A DNA stretch of 29,489 bases from a virus. The DNA lies in the IMG/VR virus record IMGVR_UViG_3300028383_000157, positions 1 through 29,489 of that record; one strand, written 5' to 3'. The position numbers and the translations under genes are program-made. The notes below the pieces were generated by a model, which saw only the letters and a program-made list of their open reading frames with translations, was not told where the DNA came from and did no database searches. Shown piece by piece: positions 18,239-28,277 of this stretch. The stretch's first letter is position 1; every line of letters begins with the position of its first letter.

Positions 18239-19646
18239 GGATCTGTCACCACACGTCTCGTCGCTGCTCGAGAAGTTCGTGCCCGAGCACATTCGGTCGA
18301 ACTATCCTCAGTTCATTGACTTTATTCGAGCATACTTTGACTATCTCGAGGAGTCCAACGAGTCGGCCTACTATCAGAACACTCTTCCGCAGCAGCGCGA
18401 CATTCGTACGCAGGAGCAGGAGTTCCTCGCTCTTATTCAGAAGGAGATCGGACTCTTCGTTCCCTCGGAGTACGCCGCCGATCCAAAGATCTTCTACGAT
18501 CGCATCTCGGACCTCTGGAGATCAAAGGGATCACAGGAGGCGATCGAGACCTTCTTTCGGTTGTTCCTCGATGACGTCGTAGAGATCGAGTATCCCTGGA
18601 ATCGTGTTCTGATTCCATCGGACGGTCGTTGGATCGTCGAGGACAAACTTCGCGTCTCGATGATCTCCGGCGATGCGAACGACTTTGCCGGCAAGGTGGT
18701 TCAGCAGGTCGGGTCGGACGCGCAGGCTCGTGTGGATCGAGTCGAGCGTCGCGTGTACTCGGACGGCGTGATCTTTGAACTGACACTGGTCAAGGGAACT
18801 CAGATCGCCGAGTTTGATCCGCGAGCGCGTATCGTGTCGACCGACGGTCTCGAGGCAGAGATATACAAGTCGGTATCCGGACTAAGCATCACGAGCGTTG
18901 GCACAAACTATCAGCGCGGAGACCGTATTCGTGTCAAGGGGTTCGAGGGATTCACGTTTACCGCATTCGTCTCTGGTATCGACGAGAACGGTGGTATCAC
19001 AGACGTTCGGTTCTCGAACTACGGTGCCGGTAACACACCGAATCACGTCAAGGCGTCAAACACCTCGGAGTTGTATTATTTTGAGGATTTCTTGCTGTAT
19101 CGTTACTCCGACGATACACAGGTCGGACCCTCGGTGGTCGAATACGAGATCGATACGGATTCCGGATCGGGTGCGGACTTTGATCTTCGATTCGATGCAG
19201 TCGTCACTACTCCCGGCGAGTACCGAGGTGTTCGTGGCCAACTCGATGAATCGATCGTTCTGCAGGACTCGGACTTTTACCAGAAGTTCTCGTACGAGGT
19301 GTCGACCAGTTACTCGACACGCCGTTGGATCGATGCGCTAAAACGTACCGTTCATCCGGGTGGCATGGCCGTATTCGGTAACGTACGAATCAACGAGACG
19401 CTCGACAATACGGTCGCTAGTTCGGTCATCTACACGGCCATCACCGAACCACCTAAATATGTACTACTCGAGAGACCACGATTCGTCTCGAATCCTCTGG
19501 GTTTTGCTCAGGACTACACGATTCCCGAGCAGGTATATTTCGCCGAGGCGTACGTCGGTGAGGAGTTCTTTAATCAGGAACTCGAGGTTACCACCGAGAC
19601 ATCAACAGAATCATTCACGAACGACGTCTTTGTGACACAGGATTAA
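18231..19646 (+). CDS. 7: Compact gp7-like baseplate wedge protein (471 aa)
   Basis: The N-terminal 130 residues (RSNYPQFIDFIRAYFDYLEE, KIFYDRISDLWRSKGSQEAI, ETFFRLFLDDVVEIEYPWN) match the part of T4 gp7 that begins about residue 680 (SNFEAFCEAYIQYL ... FYSTKGIEASYKFLFKVL). Later YQKFSYEVSTSYSTRRWIDA and KRTVHPGGMAVFGNV match the end of that T4 region. So this protein corresponds to the C-terminal half of gp7 (T4: 1032 aa) and lacks the long N-terminal arm. Residues about 150-330 are beta-rich. Its position directly after gp6 and before gp8 is the T4 order 6-7-8. Confidence 0.7.
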   Translation: MRKDLSPHVSSLLEKFVPEHIRSNYPQFIDFIRAYFDYLEESNESAYYQNTLPQQRDIRTQEQEFLALIQKEIGLFVPSEYAADPKIFYDRISDLWRSKGSQEAIETFFRLFLDDVVEIEYPWNRVLIPSDGRWIVEDKLRVSMISGDANDFAGKVVQQVGSDAQARVDRVERRVYSDGVIFELTLVKGTQIAEFDPRARIVSTDGLEAEIYKSVSGLSITSVGTNYQRGDRIRVKGFEGFTFTAFVSGIDENGGITDVRFSNYGAGNTPNHVKASNTSELYYFEDFLLYRYSDDTQVGPSVVEYEIDTDSGSGADFDLRFDAVVTTPGEYRGVRGQLDESIVLQDSDFYQKFSYEVSTSYSTRRWIDALKRTVHPGGMAVFGNVRINETLDNTVASSVIYTAITEPPKYVLLERPRFVSNPLGFAQDYTIPEQVYFAEAYVGEEFFNQELEVTTETSTESFTNDVFVTQD

Positions 19647-19652
19647 ACGATC

Positions 19653-21206
19653 ATGCCGTCAGCACTGTCAACTAAATTCGCATTTCGAAATGCTCGTGAT
19701 CTGGTCAGAACGATACAGGACTCGGACTCGAGTTTCTATATCTTCTACGGTCGCACGATGCCATGGCCCGACGAACAGGCTCCGCCGTCGCCCACCAATA
19801 CTCTGGCGTCCGAGTACGATGCATGGCACGACATGACGGCACTCAAGAAGGTCGACTTTCAGGACACACGTCTTGGGTTTAAGCGAGTCGACTGGACGTC
19901 CGGTACGGTGTACGACGAGTATCGAGACGATGTCGATCTCACAACGCTCAACTACTACGTGTACACCGACGATCAGAACGTGTACAAGTGCATCTCCAAT
20001 AATAACGGTGCGCCGTCGACCGTCAAGCCGACTCATACCACGAACAACATCACCGCCGAGACCGACGGATACAAGTGGAAGTACATGTTCGGCCTGACGG
20101 ACTCGCTGCTTCGCAAGTTCTTTGTCCCCGGATTCCTTCCGATCAATGAGGACGAGGTTGTTGTCAATAACGCGGAGGTTGGTTCGATCGAGAATGCGAC
20201 CGTCGTCTCGAGCGGTTCGGGATACGCCGCGTCCTCGATGATTCCGGTGTTCATTGGCGGGGATGGTGACGAGAACGCAACGGCCGAGGTCGATATTACG
20301 GTCGACAACGGTGCGGTCATCGGCGCGACCGTCACTTCCGGTGGTTCCGATTATCCCTACGCGCCTGAGAGCAACATCCCCGTGGCCATTCGTCAGATCG
20401 GAACGAGTGGTGCCGTGCAGACCGCATACGGACTCGCGAATACGAATCCCGACGGCGAGATCTCTTCGGTCACTCCGGTCATCGGCGGCTCGGGATACTC
20501 AGCCGGTACCGCATACGTCGTGCAGTCGTCGGCACAGGGTGAGGCAACGACCAACGTGAATGGTGAAATCACGTCCGTCGATATTCCTACAGGTAAGGCA
20601 GGGAAGAACTTCCGAAAGGCATCATCTACGGTCGTTGGTACCTCGACCACTCCCGCCGAGGTTCGACCGGTCATTTCACCCTTCGATGGTCATGGTGCCG
20701 ACCCGGCTCGTGAACTCCTTGCTCGGTACGCGCTGATCAATCTACGATTCGCGTACGACGAGGGTGAGGGTGACTTTACGATCGAGAACGACTTTCGCAC
20801 GATCGGACTGATTCAGGAGCCACTCGAATATGGTTCGTTCTCGTCCTTTGCCGATGCTCAGACACTTGATGCTAAATATAGACTAACACTCGATCAGAAT
20901 AATGCCGGTTTCACAGAGGACGACACGATCGTTGGTCAGAACTCCGGTGCCATCGGACTTCAGGTCGATCTGTACGAGGACAACATTCTTCGTGTTATTC
21001 GAGACGACGAGATCTCAAACTCCATCGAGTTCGAGGTCGGTGAGACGATTCGAGGTCTTTCCTCCGGTGCGACGGCCGCTATCACAGCGATTGATCCACC
21101 CGAGGTCGAACCCTACTCCGGTGACATTTTGTTTATAAATAACCGTGAATCCATTGATCGACGAGACGATCAGATCGAGTCAATCACATTGGTGATGGAA
21201 TACTAA
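19653..21206 (+). CDS. 8: gp8-like baseplate wedge protein (517 aa)
   Basis: The first 170 residues match gp8: KFAFRNARDLVRTIQDSDSS, FYIFYGRTMPWPDE, LNYYVYTDDQNVYKCISNNN, and DGYKWKYMFGLTDSLLRKFF. T4 gp8 (334 aa) is a wedge dimer joining gp7 and gp10. Here an insertion of about 170 residues (roughly 180-350) has Gly/Ser-rich repeats of the form VTSGGSDYPYA and VIGGSGYSAGTAYVV, typical of surface beta domains. The C-terminal part closes the fold. The end of the gene contains the late promoter for the next gene. Confidence 0.8.
   Translation: MPSALSTKFAFRNARDLVRTIQDSDSSFYIFYGRTMPWPDEQAPPSPTNTLASEYDAWHDMTALKKVDFQDTRLGFKRVDWTSGTVYDEYRDDVDLTTLNYYVYTDDQNVYKCISNNNGAPSTVKPTHTTNNITAETDGYKWKYMFGLTDSLLRKFFVPGFLPINEDEVVVNNAEVGSIENATVVSSGSGYAASSMIPVFIGGDGDENATAEVDITVDNGAVIGATVTSGGSDYPYAPESNIPVAIRQIGTSGAVQTAYGLANTNPDGEISSVTPVIGGSGYSAGTAYVVQSSAQGEATTNVNGEITSVDIPTGKAGKNFRKASSTVVGTSTTPAEVRPVISPFDGHGADPARELLARYALINLRFAYDEGEGDFTIENDFRTIGLIQEPLEYGSFSSFADAQTLDAKYRLTLDQNNAGFTEDDTIVGQNSGAIGLQVDLYEDNILRVIRDDEISNSIEFEVGETIRGLSSGATAAITAIDPPEVEPYSGDILFINNRESIDRRDDQIESITLVMEY
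21134..21141 (+). promoter_or_regulatory. T4-like late promoter for the giant DUF4815 gene
   Basis: Exact TATAAATA inside the last codons of gp8, 79 nt before the ATG at 21220. Predicted initiation is near 21147. It gives the 6.4-kb gene and the genes behind it their own late transcript. Confidence 0.6.
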
Positions 21207-21219
21207 TACAGAGGAATCC

Positions 21220-24200
21220 ATGGCAGACTTTAATACCGCACCATACTTTGACGATTTCGACGAAGCGAAGAAGTTCCTCAAGATTCTCTTTCGTCCGGGT
21301 TATGCCGTTCAGACACGTGAGCTGAATCAGGCACAGACCATTCTTCAGGATCAGGTCACGAAGTTTGGTAAGCACATCTTCAAGGAAGGCTCGGTCGTCA
21401 TCCCCGGTGAATTGTCGGTTCTTCGTAAACCGTACATCAAGGTCGATCCGATCATTCAGCGCATCGAGACCGTCGGTGGCGTCGAGCAGTCTGCCACCGA
21501 TATCAACCCCGGATCCGACACCGAGACTGCCGCAAAAGAGATTCTTGGCAAGACTCTGACCGGTATCGGCACGGACGGATCCGCTACGTCGACTCATGGT
21601 GTGACCGCACTGGCACAACTGTGGCAGAAGCGCGACATCGACAACTCGATCCCCCAGGGCTTTATCATTGACTATCAGTCTGCGGCCAATGATACAGAAA
21701 AGGAAAAGTTCGAGGCGGCAGAGCGAATTCGCGTCAAGGTTTCCGAGACCGATGCCGACAACTTTGTCGAGTACCAGCTTACGGTTCTCCCCGAAGCGGA
21801 CGATCCGATCGGCCTTGGTACCACTGCCGAACTTCAGCGCGGCATATATTTTCTGCGTGGATTCTTTACGCTCGTCGATTCCGACGCAATCATTGTCGAT
21901 GCGTACTCGACTCAGACACCGGCGTCGGTCGGCTTTACGATCGACGAGAACTTCGTCACGCCGGAGCAGGACGAGAGTCTCAACGACAATGCGAACGGCA
22001 CCTTTAACTTTGCCGCTCCCGGTGCACATCGATACCAGATTCAGACCGTACTGACGTCTCGTCAGCTCACGTTCACGACGGACTCCGACGGCAACGAGGT
22101 CGTCGAACCTATTCGTGATCCGAACTACGTCGAGGTCACACAGTTTCAGAACGGTGTCGAGCAGGAACACGTCGTCAACACCGAATACTCCGAACTCGAA
22201 AAGGCACTGGCTCGTCGCACGTTCGATGAGTCGGGCAACTACTCGGTTCGTCCGTTCCGCGTTCAGGTCAAGGAGAAGCGCTCTAACAATCGTGGTGAGT
22301 GGACACAGGGCCGATACTATCTTCAGGGTGACATCGTAACATCGGGCGGTAACACGTACGTTGCACAGCGGTCGGGTACGGCTGGTCCGAACTCACCCGC
22401 TTCGGTCGTCGGTACTGGTGTCCCAGATGGAGCCGACGGCTCGCTCAATTCCAACGTCGTGTGGTCGTACGAACCGAATCCTCAGTACAACGGTGGCGAC
22501 ACCGCCGACCTTGATCAGACGCAGGAACAGGCAGAGCAGCAGGAATCACAGCTCACGATCATCGTCGAGCCGGGTAAGGGATACGTTCGAGGCTATGAGG
22601 TCGAAAAGATCTCGCCGGATCGTATCGATATTCAGAAGGCTCGTACATCCGACATCGTCAAGAACGATTCACTCGGATCGCGCCTCGGCAACTACGTTCG
22701 TGTTAATAATATCAACGGTGTTCCGGACATCCAGTCACTCGCATCGGTGACGCTTCGTGATGTGGTGGTAGCTGATAATGGATCGGGTAACGACGTCGGC
22801 ACGGCACGGATTCGTGGTCTCGAGCAGGTCGGTGATGAGTACCGTCTGTATCTGTTCGACGTGAATCTTGGCTCGACCAATTCCTTTGCTGATTCCGTCA
22901 AGCAGATTCGAAATTCTGACTTTAGCGCCGATGTCGTTAACGCCAATGAGTCGGACAATCAGGGTTCGGTCTCGTCATCGGGTACGACCTTTACCGGTGT
23001 GGGGACTCGCTTTGCCGCCGCATTCGTTGTCGGCGACTACCTTGAGGTGAACGGCGAGTTTTATCGAATCACGGCGATTAATTCGGACATCGAACTCGAG
23101 GTTGGAAGTGCGCCGTCCGCCGACTTTTCTGGTGAGGCGTATCGCAGAGTTCGGACTCGCATTAACGATCCGAGAGACCAGCTCACACTCTATCCGATGT
23201 TCTATGACGCGATCAAGACCGTCAAGGACGAGGAGGACGTGTCCGAGGTCGAGTACACGGTCGTGCAGAAGTTCGAGAACATCGTCTCGACGGGTGGCGT
23301 GGCGACGGTATCCAGAACATCTGCGGCAGACTCCGGCGGTTCCGGCATCGGTACGCGATTCTCGACATCGGTCCTTCCGCAGGAGATTCTGGTCACTCAG
23401 GACTCGAGTGGTATCACGCAACTCGACGGTTCACCTGCATCGCTCGGATCCGTCACGACCGATTCGATCACGATCAACGGGCTACCCGATGGGACATACA
23501 CGGTCTTTGCTCCGGTAATCAAGGAGGACGCACAGCGGTCCAAGGAAAAGAGCAAGACTCTCGAGACCGGTCAGGTCGATGTTACGAATCTGGACGATCT
23601 GAACAATCGAGTAATCTCGCTCGGTAAGGCAGACATTCTTCGCGTCGTTCGTATCTCAATGTCCTCGACCGCGACGGGTACCTCGTACGATCCGACCGGT
23701 GAAACTGACATCACCGAGTGGTTCACGCTCGACGATGGTCAGCGCGACACACACTATGCACTCGGCTCGATCGTTCGAAAGCCCGAGTACTCGGCACCGA
23801 CCGGATACATTCGCATCGACTTTGAATACTTCTCTCACGGGGCGACGGGCGACTACTTCTCGATCGACTCGTACTCGATTCCCGATGAGGATATTCCGGT
23901 GTACGAGACCGAGGTCGGTGTCATCCCGCTTCGCAACGCACTCGATTTCCGTCCGGTGATCGATGATGCGGGTGGTTCTTTTACCGGCACCGGTGGTTCG
24001 GTATCCCTGCCGCCGAAGCCGGGTACCGAGCTTACCGCGACGTATCAGTACTTCAAGGGACGTAACGATCGTATTGCGATCAACTCGAAGGGTGATGTGA
24101 TCGACGTGACGGGCACACCGTCGCTGACACCCTCGCTTCCCGAGCCGGTGTCCGAGACCATGGACGTCGTGACACTTGAGATTCCGCCATACACGTACTC

Positions 24201-27200
24201 GCCGGATGATGTAAACGTTAGTAAGGTCGATAATCGTCGGTATACGATGCGCGATATCGGTGACCTTGAGCGTCGAATCGATCGGCTGGAGTACTACACA
24301 TCCCTGAATCTTCTCGAGCAGAAGGCCGCGTCGATCGAGATTCCGGACGACGAGGATCCACGGTTCAACCGATTCAAGAACGGCTTTATCGTCGATAACT
24401 TTGCCGGACACAGCACCGGTGATACCAGTGCGCCGGATTATCGTGCGTCGATCGACATGGAGCGTCAGGAGCTGCGTCCGACCGTATACTCCGACAACGT
24501 CGAGTTGGTCGAGTCGGTGTCCCGTGATTCTGATCGGGCGGCTGCCGGCTATCAGGTGACCGGCGATGTGATCACTCTACCGTACACACAGACCACGTAC
24601 ATCAATCAGCCGTTCGCGACCAACGTCGAGAACATCAACCCGTACGCCGTCTTTACTTTCATCGGCGCGGTGTCGCTGAATCCGTTCTCGGATCAGTGGT
24701 TCGAGACCGAGTCGCTTCCGGCGATCATCAATGACGTCGAGGGCAACTTCAATGCGGTGCGCGATCGTGCCGCCGAGGCCGGTGTTCTTGGCACGGTCTG
24801 GAACAACTGGCAGACGCAGTGGACGGGTACACGAACTACGACATCCGGATTCATTGCCGGTCGCGGCCGTCGCCGTCAGACGGAGCAGCTCACACGAGAG
24901 GCTCGTACTCGTGCTCGTTCGGTCGCATTCCTTGCTCGGAACCTAAAACTCGGCACACGAATCTTTCCGTACTTTGACGGTACCGACGTGTCCGAGTACG
25001 TGACTCCGGCTTCCCGTCTCGAATACACAGAGATCTCGGGTTCTTCCTCGATCTTTGACTTTGAGACCAACGCCGGTGCGAATGCCGATGAGATTGCACG
25101 AAGAATTGGTGGTGATACCGAGACTCATCTCAACTCCGGCGATGTCGTATTCGTCTCGCAGCGTGGATCGACCTCGTATGCAACACCGGAGGCATCACCC
25201 TGCACCGCTGTTGTTCAATTGCAGGAAGTGCAGCCGGGTGGTGAAGAGCGATCGATCCTCGTGCTCAATGCGTCGGGCAATTTCCAGCCGGGGGATGAGA
25301 TCACCGGCACGATCTCTGGTGCCAAGGGTACGGTAACCACATGGACTCCGCGTCAGCAGGGTGATCCTCTGGTCACGAACTTTGGTGGCGATGTTGCCGG
25401 TGTCTTTGCGATTCCGAACAACAATGAGATTCAGTTCCGCACCGGTGAGCGCGAGTTTAAGCTTCTTGATAACGTCAACAATAACGACTTTGAGGCTACC
25501 ACACGCGGCCGCGCCACATACGAGGCCGAGGGAACTCTTCGCAGAACTCAACAGACGATCAACTCGGTGCGCAACGGCGAGATCGTCGAGCAGCGAGTTA
25601 ACGACAACCGTACACGGTCTGAGGTAACACGGACGACGTGGTTCGATCCGATCGCACAGACCTTCTTGGTCGAGGAATCGGGCGGACTGTTCCTTACCTC
25701 GCTCGATCTATACTTTGCATCGGTCGATCCGACCATTCCGGTTCGTCTTCAGATTCGAGACACCGTGAACGGCTATCCCGGAGCCAACGTGCTGCCGTTC
25801 GGTGAGGTCGTACTGACACCGTATGAAATGCGTGACGGACAGGCAACCGGGTTCGGTCTGTCTTCTCGGACGGTTGATCTGTCGAATGTCGACGGTGCAC
25901 CGATCTCCATTGGTCTGGCGCCCGATTCTCCGGTACGATTCAACTTCAAGGCTCCGGTGTACTTGCAGGAGGGTGAGGAATACTGCTTTGTACTCCTGTC
26001 CGACTCGAACAACTACCACGTATGGGTTTCGGATCTTGGTGGTATCGACGCGTTCTCCACTCAGGGTGAACAGAATCAGGTATCCGAGCAGCCGTACCTC
26101 GGTTCGTTCTTCAAGTCACAGAACGCGTCGACTTGGACACCGGATCAGAACCGTGACATGAAGTTCCGTCTCAATCGTGCGAAGTTCCAGAACCTGACGA
26201 ACACGATCACCGGAGCGGACGGTCGCGAGGAGTCGATCAATACCACGGCGCTGACGCCGGGCGGCATCGCGACATTCAACAACGTGAGGCTCGATACGGC
26301 CGATCTTGAACGTGATCCGCTGTTCGCACGGTTCGGATCTCAGTACGTTCGAGTCCTTCATCGAAACCATGGGTTTACGATCTCAAACTCGCAGGTCACA
26401 CTGTCCGGATTCGAACCGGGTGTGTATGCCGGTATCAATGCGTCGGAGTTGAATAAGACTCATGATATCGTACACGTCACGCACGATTCGTATGTGATCA
26501 AGCTACCGACCACCGCCAACGAGACGACCCGTACGGGTGGAACCGGTGTACGAGCAACACGAAACGTACAGTTCGATGGTGTGCAGCCAATCGTACCGGT
26601 ACAGTCTTTCCCACAGACTCGAGTCGATTACATCGCACGAACCGTATCCGGACAGACGGTGTTTGGTTCAGAGACCCCGTACATTCGCGATTCTGTCGGC
26701 GTCGAACTGAACGAGAATGAGAACAACTTCTTTGACTCACCACGGCTGATCGCGTCGGACGACAATGAGATCGTACAGGGCGGTGACGCGATCAAGTCCT
26801 TCGATCTTGATGTTCGGTTGTTCTCGACTCGTGATAACCTGTCGCCCGTCATTGATACATCAAGGCTGTCACTGATCACATTCAACAATCGGGTCTCGAA
26901 TCCGACACTCTCGAACTCAACGTACGTTCCGACCGATACTTCCGAGCAGCAGGCCGATGGGACGGTGTTCGACAAGGTCGGTGTCGTGGCCAACGATTCA
27001 TCGAATCTGACGTTCACCGATGATCAGATTCAGACGAGCAACTCGTCCGTACAGGGTCTGTTCCGCGATCTTCAGGCAGGACAGATTCTCGAGGTCTCAA
27101 ATGCGGCGAACGACTCGAACGATGGTCAGTACACGATCACATCGGTCGAGAGTGACGGTTCGGCCATCACGGTCACACCGGCGTTCTCTGCAACCGAGGA

Positions 27201-27618
27201 CCCCGCTGGTGATACCGGCGGTGTGAATCTGGCGGTTTACAACAACTATGTCGAGGAGATCGCGCCGTCCGCCGGTACGACTGCCGCTAAATACATGACA
27301 CGGCGAGTCGATTTGTCCGAGGCCGCGGCCAACTCGACCGGACTGGATATTCGATTCGCCGCCGATGTTCCGACCGGAGCCGCAGTCGATGTATACTACA
27401 AGACTAAGCTGTCGGCCAACGATACGAACTACTCGGATATCATCTGGACTCTTGCGGGTACCGTATCCTCGACCAACGTCGACGGATTCTCCGATCAGGA
27501 GTTTAATGTGAGCAACATTCCGACGTTCGACGTGGCGGCGGTTAAGCTCGTCATGCGGTCGGACTCCTCGGTCAACGTCCCTCTCGTCAAGGATCTGATA
27601 GTGATCGCCAATGCATAA
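21220..27618 (+). CDS. Giant virion structural protein with DUF4815 N-terminus (2132 aa)
   Basis: The N-terminus FNTAPYFDDFDEAKKFLKIL, then FRPGYAVQTRELNQAQTILQ and HIFKEGSVVIPG, is the DUF4815 signature of large baseplate or fibre-network proteins in marine T4-like phages. Residues about 355-425 contain a W-Y-G-V-Y pattern (GRYYLQGDIVTSGGNTYVAQ) resembling small carbohydrate-binding modules. The middle has an Arg-rich helix (RGRRRQTEQLTREARTRARS) and the rest is beta-rich domains. The C-terminal domain starts KYMTRRVDLSEAA and ends KDLIVIANA. It probably replaces the T4 gp9-gp12 connector/fibre set, but which contacts it makes is unknown. AGAGG precedes the ATG. Confidence 0.8.
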   Translation: MADFNTAPYFDDFDEAKKFLKILFRPGYAVQTRELNQAQTILQDQVTKFGKHIFKEGSVVIPGELSVLRKPYIKVDPIIQRIETVGGVEQSATDINPGSDTETAAKEILGKTLTGIGTDGSATSTHGVTALAQLWQKRDIDNSIPQGFIIDYQSAANDTEKEKFEAAERIRVKVSETDADNFVEYQLTVLPEADDPIGLGTTAELQRGIYFLRGFFTLVDSDAIIVDAYSTQTPASVGFTIDENFVTPEQDESLNDNANGTFNFAAPGAHRYQIQTVLTSRQLTFTTDSDGNEVVEPIRDPNYVEVTQFQNGVEQEHVVNTEYSELEKALARRTFDESGNYSVRPFRVQVKEKRSNNRGEWTQGRYYLQGDIVTSGGNTYVAQRSGTAGPNSPASVVGTGVPDGADGSLNSNVVWSYEPNPQYNGGDTADLDQTQEQAEQQESQLTIIVEPGKGYVRGYEVEKISPDRIDIQKARTSDIVKNDSLGSRLGNYVRVNNINGVPDIQSLASVTLRDVVVADNGSGNDVGTARIRGLEQVGDEYRLYLFDVNLGSTNSFADSVKQIRNSDFSADVVNANESDNQGSVSSSGTTFTGVGTRFAAAFVVGDYLEVNGEFYRITAINSDIELEVGSAPSADFSGEAYRRVRTRINDPRDQLTLYPMFYDAIKTVKDEEDVSEVEYTVVQKFENIVSTGGVATVSRTSAADSGGSGIGTRFSTSVLPQEILVTQDSSGITQLDGSPASLGSVTTDSITINGLPDGTYTVFAPVIKEDAQRSKEKSKTLETGQVDVTNLDDLNNRVISLGKADILRVVRISMSSTATGTSYDPTGETDITEWFTLDDGQRDTHYALGSIVRKPEYSAPTGYIRIDFEYFSHGATGDYFSIDSYSIPDEDIPVYETEVGVIPLRNALDFRPVIDDAGGSFTGTGGSVSLPPKPGTELTATYQYFKGRNDRIAINSKGDVIDVTGTPSLTPSLPEPVSETMDVVTLEIPPYTYSPDDVNVSKVDNRRYTMRDIGDLERRIDRLEYYTSLNLLEQKAASIEIPDDEDPRFNRFKNGFIVDNFAGHSTGDTSAPDYRASIDMERQELRPTVYSDNVELVESVSRDSDRAAAGYQVTGDVITLPYTQTTYINQPFATNVENINPYAVFTFIGAVSLNPFSDQWFETESLPAIINDVEGNFNAVRDRAAEAGVLGTVWNNWQTQWTGTRTTTSGFIAGRGRRRQTEQLTREARTRARSVAFLARNLKLGTRIFPYFDGTDVSEYVTPASRLEYTEISGSSSIFDFETNAGANADEIARRIGGDTETHLNSGDVVFVSQRGSTSYATPEASPCTAVVQLQEVQPGGEERSILVLNASGNFQPGDEITGTISGAKGTVTTWTPRQQGDPLVTNFGGDVAGVFAIPNNNEIQFRTGEREFKLLDNVNNNDFEATTRGRATYEAEGTLRRTQQTINSVRNGEIVEQRVNDNRTRSEVTRTTWFDPIAQTFLVEESGGLFLTSLDLYFASVDPTIPVRLQIRDTVNGYPGANVLPFGEVVLTPYEMRDGQATGFGLSSRTVDLSNVDGAPISIGLAPDSPVRFNFKAPVYLQEGEEYCFVLLSDSNNYHVWVSDLGGIDAFSTQGEQNQVSEQPYLGSFFKSQNASTWTPDQNRDMKFRLNRAKFQNLTNTITGADGREESINTTALTPGGIATFNNVRLDTADLERDPLFARFGSQYVRVLHRNHGFTISNSQVTLSGFEPGVYAGINASELNKTHDIVHVTHDSYVIKLPTTANETTRTGGTGVRATRNVQFDGVQPIVPVQSFPQTRVDYIARTVSGQTVFGSETPYIRDSVGVELNENENNFFDSPRLIASDDNEIVQGGDAIKSFDLDVRLFSTRDNLSPVIDTSRLSLITFNNRVSNPTLSNSTYVPTDTSEQQADGTVFDKVGVVANDSSNLTFTDDQIQTSNSSVQGLFRDLQAGQILEVSNAANDSNDGQYTITSVESDGSAITVTPAFSATEDPAGDTGGVNLAVYNNYVEEIAPSAGTTAAKYMTRRVDLSEAAANSTGLDIRFAADVPTGAAVDVYYKTKLSANDTNYSDIIWTLAGTVSSTNVDGFSDQEFNVSNIPTFDVAAVKLVMRSDSSVNVPLVKDLIVIANA

Positions 27619-27835
27619 CAAAGTCTTTACACGAATCGAGAACGAGCCGCACTTGAGGAAGGACCCTACTTCGGGTGCGGTCGTGAATGTTTCCGCCGAT
27701 AACTATAATAAATACTTACAGAAAAAACAGATGGCTCGCAGACACAACGAGCGGCTCGATAATCTTGAGTCGGAACTTCAAGAGGTCAAGGGGCTACTTC
27801 GCTCGGTCGTCGATAGGTTAGGCGCAGATGATTGA
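27611..27835 (+). CDS. Small coiled-coil structural protein (74 aa)
   Basis: ATG lies 8 nt inside the end of the giant gene. The product begins with FTRIENEPHLRKDPTSGAVV and NVSADNYNKYLQKKQMARRH, followed by a leucine-heptad helix (LDNLESELQEVKGLLRSVVD). I recall this R-D-P-x-S/T-x-A-V ... Y-x-K-x-K/R-Q pattern in small virion-associated proteins of T4-like marine phages, all without assigned function. The coiled coil suggests oligomerisation or binding to a neighbouring fibre protein. Its stop overlaps the next gene by 8 nt. Confidence 0.65.
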   Translation: MHNKVFTRIENEPHLRKDPTSGAVVNVSADNYNKYLQKKQMARRHNERLDNLESELQEVKGLLRSVVDRLGADD

Positions 27836-28268
27836 TACACAGATCGGTATTCGTGGTGACGTGGAGATTCGACTCTACTCGGCCGATGACGAACTCCTAC
27901 ACGAGCAGGAAGTGCGGAATCTGGTGACCGACGCGGGGAAGGCTCTTCTGACAAGAAAGCTGATCGGCGACACCGAGGCGATTCAGTCCATCGGTATCGG
28001 CAGCGGAAGTACTCCGGCGACCGGATCGGATACAGAACTCGAGAGTGAGGTCGCAGAGGTCGACGTTCGCTTTCAGTCGACAGAGAACAACATCGCGTCG
28101 TTCATCGCCACCTTCGAGGAGAACGTCCCATCGAGCGACACGACGGTCAGAGAAGTCGGACTCTTTTCGGATCAGGATCTACTGATCTGCCGCACGGTTC
28201 TCGATTCGTCCTTCGTCAAGGCAACGACCGACTACCTAGTGATCAACTGGAAACTACAGATCGGATGA
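27828..28268 (+). CDS. Tail-fibre-associated beta protein (146 aa)
   Basis: The pattern DVEIRLYSADDELLHEQEVR, NLVTDAGKALLTRKLIGD, IQSIGIGSGSTPATGSDTEL, and TTVREVGLFSDQDLLICRTV is typical of a small beta-sandwich family found beside tail fibres in many phages, where an N-L-V-T-x-A-G stretch is followed by G-x-G-x-x-P-x-x-x-D-T-x-L. The C-terminus ends with the strand DYLVINWKLQI. Its role is unproven; a connector between baseplate and fibre is inferred from position. It is translationally coupled to the preceding gene. Confidence 0.65.
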   Translation: MIDTQIGIRGDVEIRLYSADDELLHEQEVRNLVTDAGKALLTRKLIGDTEAIQSIGIGSGSTPATGSDTELESEVAEVDVRFQSTENNIASFIATFEENVPSSDTTVREVGLFSDQDLLICRTVLDSSFVKATTDYLVINWKLQIG

Positions 28269-28277
28269 TAAGTTTCA

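Noticed and set aside
21184-22170. A 328-codon minus-strand frame opposite the DUF4815 gene
   Set aside because: It is antisense to a clearly conserved N-terminus, has no ribosome site or recognisable domain, and comes from the codon pattern of the real gene.
27704-27715. TATAATAAATA as a late promoter inside the 74-aa gene
   Set aside because: It does not contain the exact octamer TATAAATA, lies mid-gene, and has no TTTACA at a 17-nt spacing for a sigma70 reading.
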